Positions 62,910 through 64,000 of a stretch of 64,000 nucleotides of DNA are shown piece after piece (position 1 is the stretch's first letter; each line of letters opens with the position of its first letter). The stretch is taken from the NCBI GenBank assembly GCA_030427585.1, contig JAUIBW010000027.1, positions 1 to 64,000 of the forward strand. The letters run 5' to 3'. The translations under genes were made by a program, and so were the position numbers. Under the pieces are notes generated by a model. That model worked only from the letters and a program-made list of their open reading frames with translations. It ran no database searches and was not told the origin of the DNA. The DNA is from Bacteroidia bacterium (GTDB lineage: Bacteria > Bacteroidota > Bacteroidia > Flavobacteriales > Flavobacteriaceae).

Positions 62910-64000
62910 TTATTTTTTAAGGAATTTCATCATACGAGTCTCTCCTTTTTGGGTTCGTAGTTTAACAATATACATTCCTGGTTGCAGACCTTCGGTGACC
63001 AGTGCTATTTTTTCTTTTTGACCTGGTACTGTGTTTTGAAGAACCATTTTACCATGCACATCAAAAACCTCAACTTTGGTTACCTCAAATGTTTTTTCGA
63101 CATCTAATGTAAGGAGGTTATTTACCGGATTAGGAAATAGGATTACATCGGTTTCTAATAGCTTAGCCTCTTCTCTTGTAAGGGCTTTTTTACTTTTTTT
63201 GCAGAGATCTTCTTTGTATTCTACTCTAATTACAGGATGCTCTATTCTTCTATACTCATCTACAAAGATTTGTTGTGCACTTTTAGCAATACAAGGTTCG
63301 TGCTTTATTTCTTTTAGATCTATTTCTTTTTCACAAATTGTACCTGTCTTACCAGTATCTGTGGTTTCTACGAGGTAAATTTCTGTAGCCCCGGCTCCAA
63401 AAGATGTGGTGTATCCTGTAAAGGCAAACCCTTTATCATAAGTGTCAATTACCAGTTCCATTCCTCCTTCTTGTTTTTCTCCCCCATATTCACGTGCCCA
63501 TTGTAAAGTACCACCAGCATCTGTTTGAAATAGCATAGCTTTACGTGATGAAATAACCTGTTGCCCAACTACGGTAAACCTCTGGTTTCCTGCGCTATCA
63601 AAAGTTTCTTCTAAACTAAATCCTAACTCTGTTCTCTCTGTTCCATATGTTTTCATCCCTAAGAAGTTACCTCCCCCATCCAGGTATACTAAAAATGCAT
63701 CATAAGAATTATTAATCCCAAAGCTATTAGTATATCCTGTAAGGACGTAGTTACCATTTCTATCCTGTTTTACACAAGTAGCTACATTTCTATATCCCAT
63801 TGTAGGATCTAGCTCATTAGGGTATCCTAATATCCTGTTCCACTCTATGGTAAGATCAGGTTTTAGTTTTATCACAAAAAGATCGGTAGGTGGATTGGCC
63901 AATGTACTACTAGCACCACACCAGTAATTTGTAGTTGATCCTGCAATGATGTACCCTCCATCTCTTGTTTGTTCTATCCACATACCTCGTTGATCTCCTC
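62910..64000 (-). CDS. T9SS-secreted protein with sorting domain, 5' end cut by window
   Basis: A partial gene: the frame stays open through base 64000, so the N-terminus lies outside the window; 363 residues are visible. The visible part has repeated segments of the type GYIIAGSTTNY, GNYVLTGYTNSFG and GFAFTGYTTSFG. They look like beta-propeller or delta-60-repeat-like blades describing 'file'-type strand patterns (TxDGGxxxxGxT). The last ~80 residues are a type IX secretion sorting domain (LFPNPVNNLLTLDV, VFDVHGKMVLQNT, PGMYIVKLRTQKGETRMMKFLKK is split over it). The protein is secreted across the outer membrane. The function is unknown. Confidence 0.88.
   Translation of the reverse strand, partial: GDQRGMWIEQTRDGGYIIAGSTTNYWCGASSTLANPPTDLFVIKLKPDLTIEWNRILGYPNELDPTMGYRNVATCVKQDRNGNYVLTGYTNSFGINNSYDAFLVYLDGGGNFLGMKTYGTERTELGFSLEETFDSAGNQRFTVVGQQVISSRKAMLFQTDAGGTLQWAREYGGEKQEGGMELVIDTYDKGFAFTGYTTSFGAGATEIYLVETTDTGKTGTICEKEIDLKEIKHEPCIAKSAQQIFVDEYRRIEHPVIRVEYKEDLCKKSKKALTREEAKLLETDVILFPNPVNNLLTLDVEKTFEVTKVEVFDVHGKMVLQNTVPGQKEKIALVTEGLQPGMYIVKLRTQKGETRMMKFLKK

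Noticed and set aside
1..64000. Mobile element, prophage, CRISPR array or defence island
   Set aside because: No transposase, integrase, phage structural gene, regular direct-repeat array or recognised defence gene was found on either strand.

Overview
The window is chromosomal DNA from a low-GC member of the Bacteroidetes, almost certainly family Flavobacteriaceae (an Aquimarina-like marine genus would fit, but that is inference). The evidence is: type IX secretion C-terminal sorting domains; an Oar-like TonB-dependent receptor; DUF6495- and DUF3822-type proteins; the Bacteroidetes promoter pattern (TTTG, 19-20 bases, TAnnTTTG) upstream of several genes; frequent TTG/GTG starts without Shine-Dalgarno sequences; and a pilin-like gene/DUF3822/rsmD order that I recall from flavobacteria. 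I see no rRNA, tRNA, CRISPR array, insertion sequence, integrase or phage gene. Most of the window is ordinary core genome.

Layout. 0.5-6 kb: lipoprotein, hisS, a MacB-type ABC permease, a DUF6495-like protein and an M20 peptidase. 6-14 kb: TonB-dependent receptor, the rpsF-rpsR-rplI operon, a LytTR response regulator and priA. 14-18.3 kb: three chalcone-isomerase-fold secreted paralogs interleaved with a DUF2147 protein, then yihY and nadC on the same strand. 18.4-23.8 kb: rlmH, a decayed gene fragment, an S41-like protein, two small secreted paralogs and an RprXY-like two-component system. 24-28.3 kb: a UbiA-like membrane protein with a degenerate first motif, maf, a double-glycine leader peptide, a lipoprotein, a pterin dehydratase and yebC.

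28.3-39.2 kb: acyltransferase, a KdsB-KdnB fusion, a RecD-like helicase, the pilin-like/DUF3822/rsmD cluster, a kinase-like fragment protein and a GH3-beta-lactamase fusion. 39.3-44.1 kb: a minus-strand run amidase, MCE, Fe-S membrane reductase, HAD phosphatase and CCG-domain Fe-S protein. 44.3-50.9 kb: lptD, ridA, a PhoD-type secreted phosphatase, a ferredoxin and a cupin. 51-55 kb: S41 lipoprotein, beta-barrel protein, small membrane proteins and a winged-helix protein, with long intergenic gaps. 55.4-64 kb: pfkA, tamB, tsaD, rsmE and a T9SS cargo protein cut by the window end.

Envelope biogenesis is a recurring theme: lptD, tamB, MCE, amidase, KdsB-KdnB, NagZ-like GH3 and a PlsC-like acyltransferase. 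The less ordinary signals are: the double-glycine leader peptide without a visible transporter; the KdsB-KdnB fusion; a degenerate period-7 repeat in five separate intergenic spaces; the sensor locus with small secreted paralogs, a gene remnant and a recurring 17-base leader element; and the UbiA homolog that has lost its first Asp motif. I do not see a clearly new multi-gene system such as a defence island. The sensor locus and the heptamer repeats are the best candidates for undescribed biology.
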